This document shows, piece by piece, positions 1 through 8,908 of a stretch of 64,000 nt of DNA. The notes beneath the pieces were generated by a model. It was not told the origin of the DNA and did no database searches. It worked only from the letters and a program-made list of their open reading frames with translations. The stretch is from positions 70,813-134,812 of the forward strand of contig CAYVKG010000001.1 of the NCBI GenBank assembly GCA_964451955.1. Reading direction: 5' to 3'. Position 1 is the stretch's first letter; the number at the start of each line of letters is the position of its first letter. The stretch is from JAPLNB01 sp964451955 (GTDB taxonomy: Bacteria > Planctomycetota > Phycisphaerae > Tepidisphaerales > Tepidisphaeraceae). The position numbers and the translations under genes were made by a program.

Positions 1-2033
1 CCTACGAGACCACCGTCATCCCGTTCTGGAAAGGCCGGGCCATGCGGGATCGCATCTTTGGCCAGATGACTCCAGAGTGGAAGGCGGCATACGAGGCGGG
101 AATCTTCACCGAGTTTCAGGAGCAACGATCACCAGGCCATACGGCGCTGGGCGACAAAATCTTCAGAATCGGTTTTCTCGATCTTCAACGAGAAATCCAA
201 CGGCGATTGGCGACCCTCGACTATTACACCGACCCCCTGGCCCAGGACAAGAAGGAAGAGCTCACCGCTATGAATATCGCGGCGGCCGCCATCGTCGCCT
301 ATGCGGCGAGACACGCGGAAAAGCTCGACGAGATGGCCAAAATCGAGAAGGACCATCCGCGCAAAGCGGAACTGGAGAAGATGGCCCACATCTGCCGGCG
401 GGTCCCCGCTAATGCCCCACGGACATTCTGGGAAGCGCTGCAGGCCTATTGGTTCGTTCATGTCGGAGTGATCACGGAGTTGAACCCCTGGGATTCCTTC
501 AATCCGGGGCGGCTCGATCAGCATCTCTGGCCTTTCTACAAGGCCGAACTCGATGCCGGAACCTTGACACCCGACGATGCCCGAGAGTTGCTTCAGGCGT
601 TCTGGGTCAAGTTCCATAATCACCCCGCGCCGCCAAAAGTCGGAGTGACCGCCAAGGAGAGCGGGACCTACACCGATTTCGCCCTGATCAACCTCGGCGG
701 CGTGAAACCGGACGGTTCGGATGCGGTGAATGACCTGACCTATCTCATTCTGGACGTGATCGAGGAAATGCGCATTCTCCAGCCCAGTTCCATGGTGCAG
801 CTCAGCAAGAAAAACCCGGATCGATTCATCCACCGGGCGATGCGAATTATCAAGACCGGATTCGGCCAGCCCTCGGTCTTCAATACCGATGCGATCGTCC
901 AGGAACTGGTGCGCCAGGGCAAGAGCATCCAAGACGCACGCTGCGGCGGCGCCAGCGGATGTGTCGAGGCGGGCGCGTTCGGGAAAGAAGCCTACATCCT
1001 TACGGGCTATTTCAACATGCCCAAGGTGCTCGAGATCACGCTCCACAACGGGCTCGACCCCCGAACAGGTAAAAAGATCGGCATCGAAACCGGCGAACTC
1101 CAGGACTTCCGCACCTTCGACGATCTCTTCGCCGCGTTTGAACGCCAGTTACGGCACTTCATCGACATCAAGGTGCGCGGGAACAACGTCATCGACCGCC
1201 TCTTCGCCAAGTACATGCCCGCCCCGTTTCTCTCCTTCGTCATCGACGATTGCATTGAGAAGGGCATGGACTACCACGCCGGCGGCGCTCGGTACAACAC
1301 CAGCTACATCCAGGGAGTCGGCCTGGGCAGCATCACCGACTCGCTTGCCTCCATTTGGTGGAATGTGTTCCAGACCAGGCGAGTGACCCTGCCGAAACTC
1401 GTGGAGGCGATGGATCGCAATTTCGAGACCGATGACGAACTGCGGCAAAGGTGCTGGCAGGAGTCCCCCAAGTATGGCAACGACGATGATCGCGCCGATG
1501 CCATCATGCGACGCGTGTTCGACGCCTACTTCAACGCGATTGACGGCCGGCCTAACGTTCGGGGCGGGCATCATCGGATCAACTTGCTTCCCACCACCGT
1601 GCATGTGTACTTCGGATCCGTCACCGGCGCTCTGCCCGATGGCCGGCTGGCCGGCGTGGCTCTGTCGGAGGGCATCTCCCCCGTTCAAGGACAGGATCGC
1701 AGCGGACCAACCGCCGTCCTCAAGTCGGCCTCCAAAATGGACCACATTCGCACCGGCGGAACCCTGCTCAATCAGAAGTTCACGCCAGAACTCTTGGCCG
1801 ATGAAGATGGCATCCGAAAGGTCTGCCAATTGGTTCGCACCTATTTCCGCCTCGATGGGCATCACATCCAGTTCAATGTCGTCAACGCCGACACGCTGCG
1901 AAAGGCGCAGGCTCGGCCACAGGACTATCGCGATCTGATCGTGCGAGTCGCCGGCTACAGCGATTATTTCGTGAACCTGAATGTGGAACTGCAGAACGAA
2001 ATCATCCGCCGGACTGAACATGCGGGCGTCTGA
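1..2033 (+). CDS. Glycyl radical enzyme (PFL/glycerol dehydratase family), 5'-truncated
   Basis: The reading frame is open from base 3, ahead of the first ATG at 42. It encodes YETTVIPFWKGRAMRDRIF there, which is typical family sequence, so the true start lies upstream and roughly 100 residues are missing. The active-site cysteine is in GASGCVEAG (Cys codon 960-962), and the glycyl-radical loop RVAGYSDYF lies near the C-terminus (Gly codon 1953-1955). In this family a cysteine followed by Val-Glu (GCVE) marks dehydratase/lyase members (glycerol or diol dehydratase, choline lyase and relatives), whereas pyruvate formate-lyase has Cys-Cys. The exact substrate cannot be read. The enzyme is oxygen-sensitive and needs a radical SAM activase; none of the usual type is seen in the window, so it may lie upstream. 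Confidence 0.9.
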   Translation, partial: YETTVIPFWKGRAMRDRIFGQMTPEWKAAYEAGIFTEFQEQRSPGHTALGDKIFRIGFLDLQREIQRRLATLDYYTDPLAQDKKEELTAMNIAAAAIVAYAARHAEKLDEMAKIEKDHPRKAELEKMAHICRRVPANAPRTFWEALQAYWFVHVGVITELNPWDSFNPGRLDQHLWPFYKAELDAGTLTPDDARELLQAFWVKFHNHPAPPKVGVTAKESGTYTDFALINLGGVKPDGSDAVNDLTYLILDVIEEMRILQPSSMVQLSKKNPDRFIHRAMRIIKTGFGQPSVFNTDAIVQELVRQGKSIQDARCGGASGCVEAGAFGKEAYILTGYFNMPKVLEITLHNGLDPRTGKKIGIETGELQDFRTFDDLFAAFERQLRHFIDIKVRGNNVIDRLFAKYMPAPFLSFVIDDCIEKGMDYHAGGARYNTSYIQGVGLGSITDSLASIWWNVFQTRRVTLPKLVEAMDRNFETDDELRQRCWQESPKYGNDDDRADAIMRRVFDAYFNAIDGRPNVRGGHHRINLLPTTVHVYFGSVTGALPDGRLAGVALSEGISPVQGQDRSGPTAVLKSASKMDHIRTGGTLLNQKFTPELLADEDGIRKVCQLVRTYFRLDGHHIQFNVVNADTLRKAQARPQDYRDLIVRVAGYSDYFVNLNVELQNEIIRRTEHAGV

Positions 2034-2211
2034 TCCATCCCCACGCCCGGCAAAATCGCCCGATTCGCTTGACGCCCCGCAATAATCGACCGGCGACCAC
2101 CGAGACTCGGGCGATCCCAGACGCCTGCCCGACCCCATGTTGACCAAGTCGCCACCTCATCGACAATCCCCTCCCATGCCCAGGTGCATTCAACCCCGAT
2201 TAGCTGTCCCA

Positions 2212-3114
2212 TCAGTTCAGCCGGTCTGCCAACCCCGCCCGCGACGCCGCGAGCTTGATCCGCGCATTCAGTCCGGCCACATACTCCTCGCGATAGGGCG
2301 CGTCAAAAAGCACCTCGCGATAAAGCGGCAACAGGTCCGGAGCATGCAGCCGAAGAACCTGCTGGAGTGATGGCCAGACACGGGGACGCGGGTTCAGGAT
2401 ATCAGTGACGATGCGATCGACCTGGGCGTCTTTGGCGAATTCGAAGAGCTGGCCTAGGGAGTCGGGAGTGTCGCTGATTTGCGGTAGCAGTGGGGCAAGC
2501 AGGAGCGTGGTTCGCAGGCGGACTTTCCTGGCTTCCTTCAGGATGTTGAGTCGCGCGGAGACTGCGGAGGCGGTCGGTTCCCAGATGCGGGACAGCCTCT
2601 CGTCGGGAACGGCGATGGTGACGCCGACGTTCACTTGCCTACCCGTGAAAATGTCCAGGTCGCGAAGCGCCAGGTCGCTCTTGGTAAGCACATTCAGGGA
2701 AAAACCGGCATCCAGCAGCAGCTGGCAGCACCGCCGGGTCAGTCCGTAATGCCGTTCAACCGGCTGCCAGCCATCGCAGGCGCTGCAGGCGAAAACCGAC
2801 CCCGCGGGCAATCGACGAATCTGACGCGCCAGAACATCCGCCGCATTCACCTTAACGTCAACAAACTGGCCCCAAGACGCGTCATGGGGGTGAAAACGCT
2901 CCATGAACCGGGCATAGCAGTAGCCGCAACCGTGCAGGCAGCCCGTGTAACAATTGAACGTGTAATCGCTTATGACGCTCCGATTGAGCACCGAGCGGCA
3001 CGCGATCTCGCGCAGGGCCACTCCGGGCGCGAGTTGCGGCAACGTCACGGCCACATCCCGGTCACCAAACAGACTCATTTGTCGGTCGTCGGGCATGTGC
3101 CTTCCATACGCCAA
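2212..3114 (-). CDS. Radical SAM protein, spore photoproduct lyase-like (SplB/Rv2578c type)
   Basis: A 300-aa protein with the radical SAM cluster motif C59-LHG-C63-GY-C66, with C55 just before it, followed by YARFMERFHPH. This CYTGCxHGCxYCYARF arrangement is characteristic of the SPL-like group often annotated as 'DNA repair photolyase'. A second region contains the NVGVTIAVPDE segment typical of the group's barrel. The family binds a [4Fe-4S] cluster and S-adenosylmethionine; the substrate of non-sporulating members is unknown. It is convergent with the glycyl radical enzyme but is not of the PFL-activase type. The start ATG at 3114 could instead be internal Met7 or Met13. Confidence 0.8.
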   Translation of the reverse strand: MAYGRHMPDDRQMSLFGDRDVAVTLPQLAPGVALREIACRSVLNRSVISDYTFNCYTGCLHGCGYCYARFMERFHPHDASWGQFVDVKVNAADVLARQIRRLPAGSVFACSACDGWQPVERHYGLTRRCCQLLLDAGFSLNVLTKSDLALRDLDIFTGRQVNVGVTIAVPDERLSRIWEPTASAVSARLNILKEARKVRLRTTLLLAPLLPQISDTPDSLGQLFEFAKDAQVDRIVTDILNPRPRVWPSLQQVLRLHAPDLLPLYREVLFDAPYREEYVAGLNARIKLAASRAGLADRLN

Positions 3115-3130
3115 TGATCATCAGTCCCCT

Positions 3131-3280
3131 TTAACGGCCATCCTCCCAACCAGATACCGTCGCCCGCTGTCGTCCTTCGCCACCAGAGTCGGAGATAGCG
3201 ACGCCAGTGCGATCCTGGTCTGGTCCGGCCACAGCCGCGACAATCAAAACCAGAACCGCCACCAGCGCGCGTTCAAACAT
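3131..3280 (-). CDS. Candidate small ORF with N-terminal hydrophobic segment (49 aa, possibly frameshifted)
   Basis: The ATG at 3280 lies 11 bases past the stop of the upstream glycosidase gene and is preceded by a strong GGGGGAG Shine-Dalgarno. The product begins MFERALVAVLVLIVAAVAG, a signal-peptide or membrane-anchor segment, and stops at 3131. From about 3225 a different frame, open to a TGA at 3121-3123, reads more like real protein (for example RRYLVGRMAVKGD). The intact gene may therefore have continued in that frame, with a one-base indel near 3220-3230. No function is proposed. It would be translationally coupled to the glycosidase. Confidence 0.4.
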   Translation of the reverse strand: MFERALVAVLVLIVAAVAGPDQDRTGVAISDSGGEGRQRATVSGWEDGR

Positions 3281-3291
3281 CGTATCTCCCC

Positions 3292-5517
3292 CTATTCGAT
3301 GACGTACCACGTGGCGATGCCGGGTTGCATCTGCACTTCCAGATCCACGTTGTATCCGCGGTCAAGTCTATACTGCTGCGGGGGAGCCTCTTCGCGACGG
3401 ATGGAGGCGACCTCCGTGAGGCCGGTGTAGTAGAGTGGCAGGCGAATCTTCTGCGTGACGGGCCGGTCCGTGGGGTTGTATACCATCGCGAGCCCCTTCT
3501 GTCGCAGACGCGCATTGACGTGGAGCATGCAGTCGATCTGGCGGCCGTCGGCGCGTCTTACATGGATTATGTCTGAATCAAGAATCTCGCGGTACCTCTT
3601 GTAAAAATCGACCCATTTCTTCACCACGGCACGCGTCTTGTCCGTGTCATAGAGACGAAAACCCCGATAGCACGCCTGGACGCCGGCACCGAAATTGTTC
3701 GCCAGGTGTCCTTCATACGCGTCCAGATGCTCGGACAACGGCTCGATGGTGGCGGCGGCCCCGCCACCATGGTACTCCGTCAATGGGCAGAACATCCAAC
3801 CCATGCTCGGCGGCTTCTCCCACGTCCCATCATAGATGTTCTGCCGACCGTGCACGATCTGCTGAGCGCGGGGAAGCGACCAGTTGGTTTCTCGGTAGCC
3901 CATCCCCGTCTTGTTCGAGCCGCTCAGGAAATACCAGTCCGGAACGTTGAGAAAAACACCGCTCGAACGGCACCATTTGTAGAAATCGGTGATCTCCCGC
4001 CACTGCGGCCACTGAGAGTCGTCCACGCCTCGGTGCCCCGCATGCCGAACCGACGCGCAGATGTCGCCGGGGTAGGAGCCGTCATGTTCCAGCAGCGTAA
4101 AGCCGGTTGACCCGATGAATCGCTGGAGGTTGACGAAGTAGGTCATGCCCCATTCGCTCATCAGGCACGGCGAATGGCCGAAGACCGCGCCCCCGGGCTT
4201 GTTGGTCTTCGGGCTAATGACGTCGGTCTCGGCATTGATGGATCGACTGGCTAGCAGCGAGTATCCTCCCAGTTCAACGCCCTTGGAGCGGGCATAATCG
4301 GCCAGCTCTCGAAATCGGGCGCAGTTGGCGTCGCTCGCATCTTCCATGTTCAGGCCCGACCCGAACGAGAGGATCACCATCTCAAATCCGACATCGGAAC
4401 ACTGATCGATCGCCGTCCTGACGACTCTGGGGTCCACAGAAACCACGTGCAACATGATCGGGTTCTCGGTGACCCAGGGCGCAACCGTGCGATACATCCG
4501 TCGCTGGGCCAGACCACGCCGCTCCCGGTCGGTGCTGTCGTGGACAAGTTCAAAGATACGAAAAGACTCGAAAACCTCGCCAGGCCCGATCATCTGGTCC
4601 GGGCCGATGGGCGGCCGACATTCGAGCATGCATCGCGTCGTGCGAGCATAGTTGACCTGCGTCGCGTACTGCGGATCGGCCACCCAATGCACCGCCTTGT
4701 TCGCCCCAGTGGCGTCCGCGCCGGCAAACGCATAATCACTCTCAATCTGAATGGTGCGAGGCGACTCCAACGGCGTCTGCTCGACCGAGGACTCCTCTTC
4801 GACGGCCGCGAGAATCTCGCTGGTGAATCTCTCGAGACGAATCGGCTTCCCCGACCCGTTTTGGATCGTGAACCACTTGCTGAGCAGCGGGATGCCGTCG
4901 TAAAGCTCGTAGTGAACGCGGACAACCATCCCCTCCGGCAGAGCCGCGGGAGGCTTAAAAGACACCGTCAGGCTCACGCCCGGCGGGGGCCACGGCAGAT
5001 CGGCGCTGTGCCGCACTCGCTTCCAGGCGAATCGCTCCCTGGTCTTGCCGACCTCAATGTCGGCAATCTGGAACGCGCTCGCGTCGCCGGTCATCTTGTC
5101 CAGCCATTCGGGCAACAGATAGGCATAATTCGGCTGGCCAACCAGGCCGCCAACGGCATAGGCCTTGCCGTCGATCGTCAGCATCGCTTCGGGCTTGACG
5201 CCCCGCAGAAGGGACTGACCACTACTCAAATTGTCCAGAGCCACGGTGGCGAAGTTGGGAGCTAGCCGAAAAGTCCGCGAAATCAGGCCGTTCGTCAGAA
5301 CGACCTCTCGGTTGTCCGCCGTTCGGTATACGCCCGCTGCGTGCTTCCCAGACCCAACAAGCCAGTCCGTCGGCTCACGCGATTTGCCTGCCGCGAGGAT
5401 CGGCAGGTTCTCCGGAAGTCGCGAGATCTCGGCTGCAAAGACGTGCCGCTGAGGGCAGATCCCGACGAACAGCATGCCCATCGCCAAAAGCCGCCAACGT
5501 CGATCAATACCGGTCAT
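3292..5517 (-). CDS. Secreted alpha-galactosidase-like glycoside hydrolase
   Basis: A 741-aa protein whose first ~29 residues form a signal peptide (hydrophobic core LLAMGMLFVGI, cleavage near HVFAA-EIS). Residues ~60-300 read as an N-terminal beta-sandwich. The middle has barrel-like segments: FEMVILSFGSGLN, GVELGGYSLLAS, an acidic LEHDGSYPGDIC strand end, and GVFLNVPDWYFLSGS. The C-terminal ~70 residues form a beta domain (MVYNPTDRPVTQ). This order matches melibiase/GH36-like proteins. The assignment rests on overall layout and the LEHDG segment, so substrate specificity is open. The start has a nearby GGAGAG. It should act in the periplasm or outside the cell on plant or algal polysaccharides. 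Confidence 0.6.
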   Translation of the reverse strand: MTGIDRRWRLLAMGMLFVGICPQRHVFAAEISRLPENLPILAAGKSREPTDWLVGSGKHAAGVYRTADNREVVLTNGLISRTFRLAPNFATVALDNLSSGQSLLRGVKPEAMLTIDGKAYAVGGLVGQPNYAYLLPEWLDKMTGDASAFQIADIEVGKTRERFAWKRVRHSADLPWPPPGVSLTVSFKPPAALPEGMVVRVHYELYDGIPLLSKWFTIQNGSGKPIRLERFTSEILAAVEEESSVEQTPLESPRTIQIESDYAFAGADATGANKAVHWVADPQYATQVNYARTTRCMLECRPPIGPDQMIGPGEVFESFRIFELVHDSTDRERRGLAQRRMYRTVAPWVTENPIMLHVVSVDPRVVRTAIDQCSDVGFEMVILSFGSGLNMEDASDANCARFRELADYARSKGVELGGYSLLASRSINAETDVISPKTNKPGGAVFGHSPCLMSEWGMTYFVNLQRFIGSTGFTLLEHDGSYPGDICASVRHAGHRGVDDSQWPQWREITDFYKWCRSSGVFLNVPDWYFLSGSNKTGMGYRETNWSLPRAQQIVHGRQNIYDGTWEKPPSMGWMFCPLTEYHGGGAAATIEPLSEHLDAYEGHLANNFGAGVQACYRGFRLYDTDKTRAVVKKWVDFYKRYREILDSDIIHVRRADGRQIDCMLHVNARLRQKGLAMVYNPTDRPVTQKIRLPLYYTGLTEVASIRREEAPPQQYRLDRGYNVDLEVQMQPGIATWYVIE

Positions 5518-5612
5518 GATCTCTCCGTGCTACAGACCTCTCGCCCCGTTTGAGCCAGTCTACCCTTTCCAATCGGGTGCAACAGGACGCGACAAAGCAA
5601 ATGCGGTGGTTC

Positions 5613-6167
5613 CTATGAACGCGGTGGGTGCACAGATGCACCATAGTCCCGAGCCCAGTTCTGCCAAAAACGGGGCTTGAGCCGGCCGAGAATCGCAACC
5701 AGAATGCAGACGGCAAGGACCGCCGCCAAACCCCAGGAAAACTGCAACTCGATAGTGCCGGGGGCGGCTCCTTGCATGTACGCCTTGCGCAGCAGTTCCA
5801 TTCGGCTCCGCAGAAAAAGATGCCCTGAGGGGATGAATGCCACCACGATGACGAGCTTCACGATGAGCCACCGCATTCGGATGAACTGACGCGGATGCTG
5901 GAGGAGGAGCGCCACGCCGAAAAGCACCGAGGCCGCAACGGCGGGCACAGTCACACAACAAACAACCCGGCCGATGATGTTGAGGAGCCACAGCCGCCGT
6001 AGGTCGTCGAGCGAAAGCCATCGAATGCCGCTGCCCAACCAGACAACGAGAATCGCGGCGAGCGAGCCGATCGACAGCGAGATCGCCACAAGCTTGGGCA
6101 GCAGGAAAAACGGCCGGAACCCGCGGCCGGGACGACGACCGAACTGATTGGCAGGCAGGCGCAGCAT
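5613..6167 (-). CDS. Four-helix integral membrane protein (DUF2269-like)
   Basis: A 184-aa protein from the ATG at 6167; an in-frame GTG at 6203 would add 12 Arg-rich residues, and neither start has a clear Shine-Dalgarno. Four hydrophobic helices are visible: LVAISLSIGSLAAILVVWL, a segment around VVCCVTVPAVAASVLFGVAL, WLIVKLVIVVAFIPSGHLFL and LAAVLAVCILVAILGRL. The spacing resembles predicted integral membrane proteins of the DUF2269 type, with helix 3 followed by an Arg-rich cytoplasmic segment. The function is unknown. It is divergent from guaB, 130 bp away. Confidence 0.65.
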   Translation of the reverse strand: MLRLPANQFGRRPGRGFRPFFLLPKLVAISLSIGSLAAILVVWLGSGIRWLSLDDLRRLWLLNIIGRVVCCVTVPAVAASVLFGVALLLQHPRQFIRMRWLIVKLVIVVAFIPSGHLFLRSRMELLRKAYMQGAAPGTIELQFSWGLAAVLAVCILVAILGRLKPRFWQNWARDYGASVHPPRS

Positions 6168-6262
6168 GACGCACAGTGTAATTGCCCGCCGCCGTTGCTG
6201 CACGGCCCGCCAACCGAGCCGCGACCGCGCACCTTAGACCTTCGAGTCTGCTCCCGAAATAC

Positions 6263-6291
6263 TTGACATTGCCGGCGGTCTGCCATATCTG
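6263..6291 (+). promoter_or_regulatory. Promoter of guaB, placed for a leaderless transcript
   Basis: A perfect -35 TTGACA (6263-6268), a 17-bp spacer and a -10 TATCTG (6286-6291). The guaB ATG starts at 6298, six bases after the -10, which is where transcription would begin. No Shine-Dalgarno is present immediately upstream of the ATG. Confidence 0.6.
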
Positions 6292-6297
6292 TACCCC

Positions 6298-7830
6298 ATG
6301 GAACACTGCAAGATCATTTCCGATGCCATCACATTTGATGATGTCCTGCTGATTCCCGCATACAGCGATTTTGTGCCGACGGACGCGGATACCAGGACAC
6401 GACTCACACGCACAATCCAGATCAATATCCCGCTGATCTCCGCGCCCATGGATACGGTCACGGAGTCCGCGCTGGCTATTGCCTTGGCGCAGGAAGGCGG
6501 TATGGGGATCATCCACAAGAACCTCACCGCCGAGAACCAGGCCCGCGAGGTGGAGAAAGTCAAACGCAGCGAAAACGGCGTGATCGTCGATCCCATCACG
6601 CTGTCCCCCAATGCCACCATCGGCACCGTCCGGCGAATCATGCGGGAATACAACGTCAGCGGAATCCCCATTGTCGATGGCGACGACGCCAACCCGGACG
6701 CGCCCCGGCGGCGAAGCGGGGGAACCGGAAATGCCAAGGCCGGAAAGCTCGTCGGCATCCTCACCCGGCGCGATCTGAAGTTCCAGGACGACGACACCAA
6801 ACGCATCGGCGAAGTGATGACCCGTGAAAATCTCGTCACGGCGCCGGAACACACGACGCTTGACGAGGCCGAACGCATCCTGTTCAAGGCGAAAGTCGAG
6901 AAACTCTTGCTGGTGGACCGGGATAACCGCCTTTGCGGCCTCATCACCATGCGGGACATCGACAAAATGCACCAGTTCCCCAATGCGTGCAAGGACAATC
7001 GGGGCCGACTCCGCGTGGGCGCGGCGACGGGCGTTCTTGACTTCGGCAGGATTGAGCAACTGATCAAGGCCGAGGTGGACGTCCTTGTCGTCGATACGGC
7101 GCATGGCCACAGCAGGAACGTCATTGAAACCGTGAAGCAGGTCAAAAAGAGGTGGGATATCCAGGTGATTGCCGGAAACGTCGCCACCCGGCAGGGGGCC
7201 AAGGACCTGATTGACGCCGGCGTTGATGCGGTGAAGGTTGGCATCGGGCCGGGATCAATCTGCACCACGCGAATCATCAGCGGCGTTGGCGTCCCGCAGA
7301 TCACCGCGATCTCGGAGGCGTTCGTCGCCGGAAAAGAAGCCGGTATCCCGATCATTGCCGACGGTGGCATCCGGCACAGCGGCGATATCACCAAGGCCAT
7401 TGCCGCCGGCGCCAACTGCGTCATGATGGGCTCCCTCTTTGCGGGCCTGGACGAGGCGCCAGGCGAACTGGTCATCTACCAGGGTCGCCGGTACAAGACA
7501 TACCGGGGCATGGGCAGTATGGGCGCGATGATCCAGGGTTCCAAAGACCGCTACGGGCAAAGCGGAGTGAAAGAGAGCAGCAAGCTCGTGCCGGAAGGCG
7601 TTGAAGGCCGGGTGCCGTACCGGGGACCGCTGGGAGATTTCGTATATCAGCTTGTCGGAGGCTTGCGAGCGGGCATGGGCTACTGCGGAACACGCAACAT
7701 CGATGAACTGCGGGAGAAGGGCAGGTTCTATCGGGTGTCGGCGGCAAGCATGGTGGAGAGCCATCCCCACGACATTCACATCACGCGAGAATCGCCCAAT
7801 TACACGATGGAATACGCTCCGGAGACGTAG
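6298..7830 (+). CDS. guaB: Inosine-5'-monophosphate dehydrogenase
   Basis: A 510-aa protein converting IMP to XMP with NAD+, the committed step of guanine nucleotide synthesis in the cytoplasm. The N-terminus has the family's TFDDVLLIPAYSDF, then PLISAPMDTVTE. Two CBS domains occupy about residues 95-230. The catalytic loop GPGSICTTRI carries the active-site Cys322 (codon 7261-7263), and the flap is YRGMGSMGAM. The protein is about 20 residues longer than the usual ~490. The extra length is a charged insert in the first CBS domain (around DDANPDAPRRRSGGTGNAKAG, residues ~128-150), probably a surface loop. The ATG lies just downstream of a promoter with no ribosome-binding site, so the mRNA may be leaderless. 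Confidence 0.97.
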   Translation: MEHCKIISDAITFDDVLLIPAYSDFVPTDADTRTRLTRTIQINIPLISAPMDTVTESALAIALAQEGGMGIIHKNLTAENQAREVEKVKRSENGVIVDPITLSPNATIGTVRRIMREYNVSGIPIVDGDDANPDAPRRRSGGTGNAKAGKLVGILTRRDLKFQDDDTKRIGEVMTRENLVTAPEHTTLDEAERILFKAKVEKLLLVDRDNRLCGLITMRDIDKMHQFPNACKDNRGRLRVGAATGVLDFGRIEQLIKAEVDVLVVDTAHGHSRNVIETVKQVKKRWDIQVIAGNVATRQGAKDLIDAGVDAVKVGIGPGSICTTRIISGVGVPQITAISEAFVAGKEAGIPIIADGGIRHSGDITKAIAAGANCVMMGSLFAGLDEAPGELVIYQGRRYKTYRGMGSMGAMIQGSKDRYGQSGVKESSKLVPEGVEGRVPYRGPLGDFVYQLVGGLRAGMGYCGTRNIDELREKGRFYRVSAASMVESHPHDIHITRESPNYTMEYAPET

Positions 7831-7872
7831 GCTTTCCTCGCGGCCTGATCTATGGTCTAATAGCGGGCGATC

Positions 7873-8082
7873 ATGTTGAAATGCTTGCTGATCGCGATCG
7901 TTGTCGTTGCGGCCGGTTGTTCGGATCGGCCCAGCACCGCTTTGGAACGGCAGAACGAGGCGTTGCGCGATCCGTTCAATTACTCTCCATTCAATGAAAA
8001 AGACGATATCAGTAATGGCGGGATGATGGAGTTCAACAAGGACGCATTCAAGAGGGATGTGAACAGTGTCTTGGGTCAATAA
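7873..8082 (+). CDS. Small lipoprotein, 69 aa
   Basis: The N-terminus MLKCLLIAIVVVAAGCSD is a lipoprotein signal with lipobox VAAGC; the mature protein is about 54 polar residues (RDPFNYSPFNEKDDIS...). No family is recognised. The stop overlaps the start of the next lipoprotein gene by 17 bp, which suggests translational coupling and a joint envelope role. No clear Shine-Dalgarno precedes the ATG. Confidence 0.7.
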   Translation: MLKCLLIAIVVVAAGCSDRPSTALERQNEALRDPFNYSPFNEKDDISNGGMMEFNKDAFKRDVNSVLGQ

Positions 8083-8638
8083 AAACTGGCGGCTGATGGC
8101 GGCGTGTGCAATGTTGGCGGCGGCGGGATGTGCGAGCAGGCCTGGTCCGTTTGGCGATGTGGTGCGCAAGTCGCAGGAAGAGCCGACAACAATGGCAACG
8201 GCTGCCGAGGCCGAGAAGGCTCCAGTGCCCGTGAAGACCGAGGCGGGCAAGGAGTCCAAAGAGAAACCATTCCCCGTCGCGACCAAGGGAGCAAATCAGT
8301 CCGAATCCCCGCCGGCGCAGCCAATCTCGGTTGCGGCGACCAAGAAGACCGCCGACGTCTACGTTCCGATGCCTGCGGAAGTCGACCGCACGGGTGCGCG
8401 GCGGGATTGGCCGCGGTCACAAGCGATGCGGCCGGTGGGAAATACGGTGTCGTGGCCCGTGTACTTTGGGTCGATTTCCGACAAGGCCCCCGATGACCTG
8501 ACCGAGTTGTTCCTTGAGCCCGGGATATTCGTGCTCGACACGGTCCTGGTGCCGGTCAAGATGTTCATTGTGCCGCCGTGGCGCGAGGAAGTGACCGACG
8601 AAGTAAAAGATGAAGGCCGGCAGCCCGCAGATCACTGA
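8066..8638 (+). CDS. Lipoprotein with Pro/Ala/Lys-rich linker, 190 aa
   Basis: Starts at a GTG (8066) with AGAGGG about 9 bases upstream; an ATG at 8096 is an alternative that keeps the signal. The lipobox is LAAAGC. A low-complexity linker (residues ~35-95, rich in E, K, A, P) precedes a C-terminal domain of about 90 residues with NTVSWPVYFGSISDKAPDDL and a hydrophobic FVLDTVLVPVKMFIVPPW stretch. The conserved-looking C-terminal part suggests a real folded domain, but no family is recognised. It probably forms an operon with the overlapping small lipoprotein. Confidence 0.7.
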   Translation: MSWVNKNWRLMAACAMLAAAGCASRPGPFGDVVRKSQEEPTTMATAAEAEKAPVPVKTEAGKESKEKPFPVATKGANQSESPPAQPISVAATKKTADVYVPMPAEVDRTGARRDWPRSQAMRPVGNTVSWPVYFGSISDKAPDDLTELFLEPGIFVLDTVLVPVKMFIVPPWREEVTDEVKDEGRQPADH

Positions 8639-8908
8639 TCGGGTGGGGGGGATGCATTTGGGCGAATCCTTCCCCGCCAAGCTGGGGCGACGGGGGCGGC
8701 TGCGTAAAGGAACGCGGCGCTGGAGCCTGGTGTTCCATCCCACGTATCCGATGCCTGACCGCGACGCCACAAAGCAACTCGGCTGTGTTGTTGGGAACGC
8801 CCGTCCGTGTGTTAGCAGGCTCGGTTGGTCCAGTCTTACGCTCCAATCCCGCGACGGCGAGGCTCCCTAAAGATGGCCGGGGTCGCACACGCCAGCGGCT
8901 CAGGGTCG
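8639..8908. other. Intergenic region without a supported gene, possible interspersed repeat
   Basis: About 270 bp between convergent genes. It contains a GC-rich inverted pair, CCCC-N8-GGGG (around 8672-8687). On the minus strand it can be read as PPPSPQLGGEG, a false-peptide signature often produced by dispersed intergenic repeats in high-GC genomes. No credible coding frame or rho-independent terminator is seen. Confidence 0.3.

Noticed and set aside
2212..3114. Activase of the glycyl radical enzyme
   Set aside because: The cluster motif context and length match the SPL-like group, and the gene is convergent rather than in operon.
6225..6262. tRNA-like T-loop TTCGAGT
   Set aside because: Only a 4-bp hairpin is present; no acceptor, D-arm or anticodon arm can be built around it.
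5560..7110. 516-codon open frame on the minus strand
   Set aside because: It lies antiparallel to the conserved guaB and the membrane-protein gene; the translation has no domain and follows from high GC.
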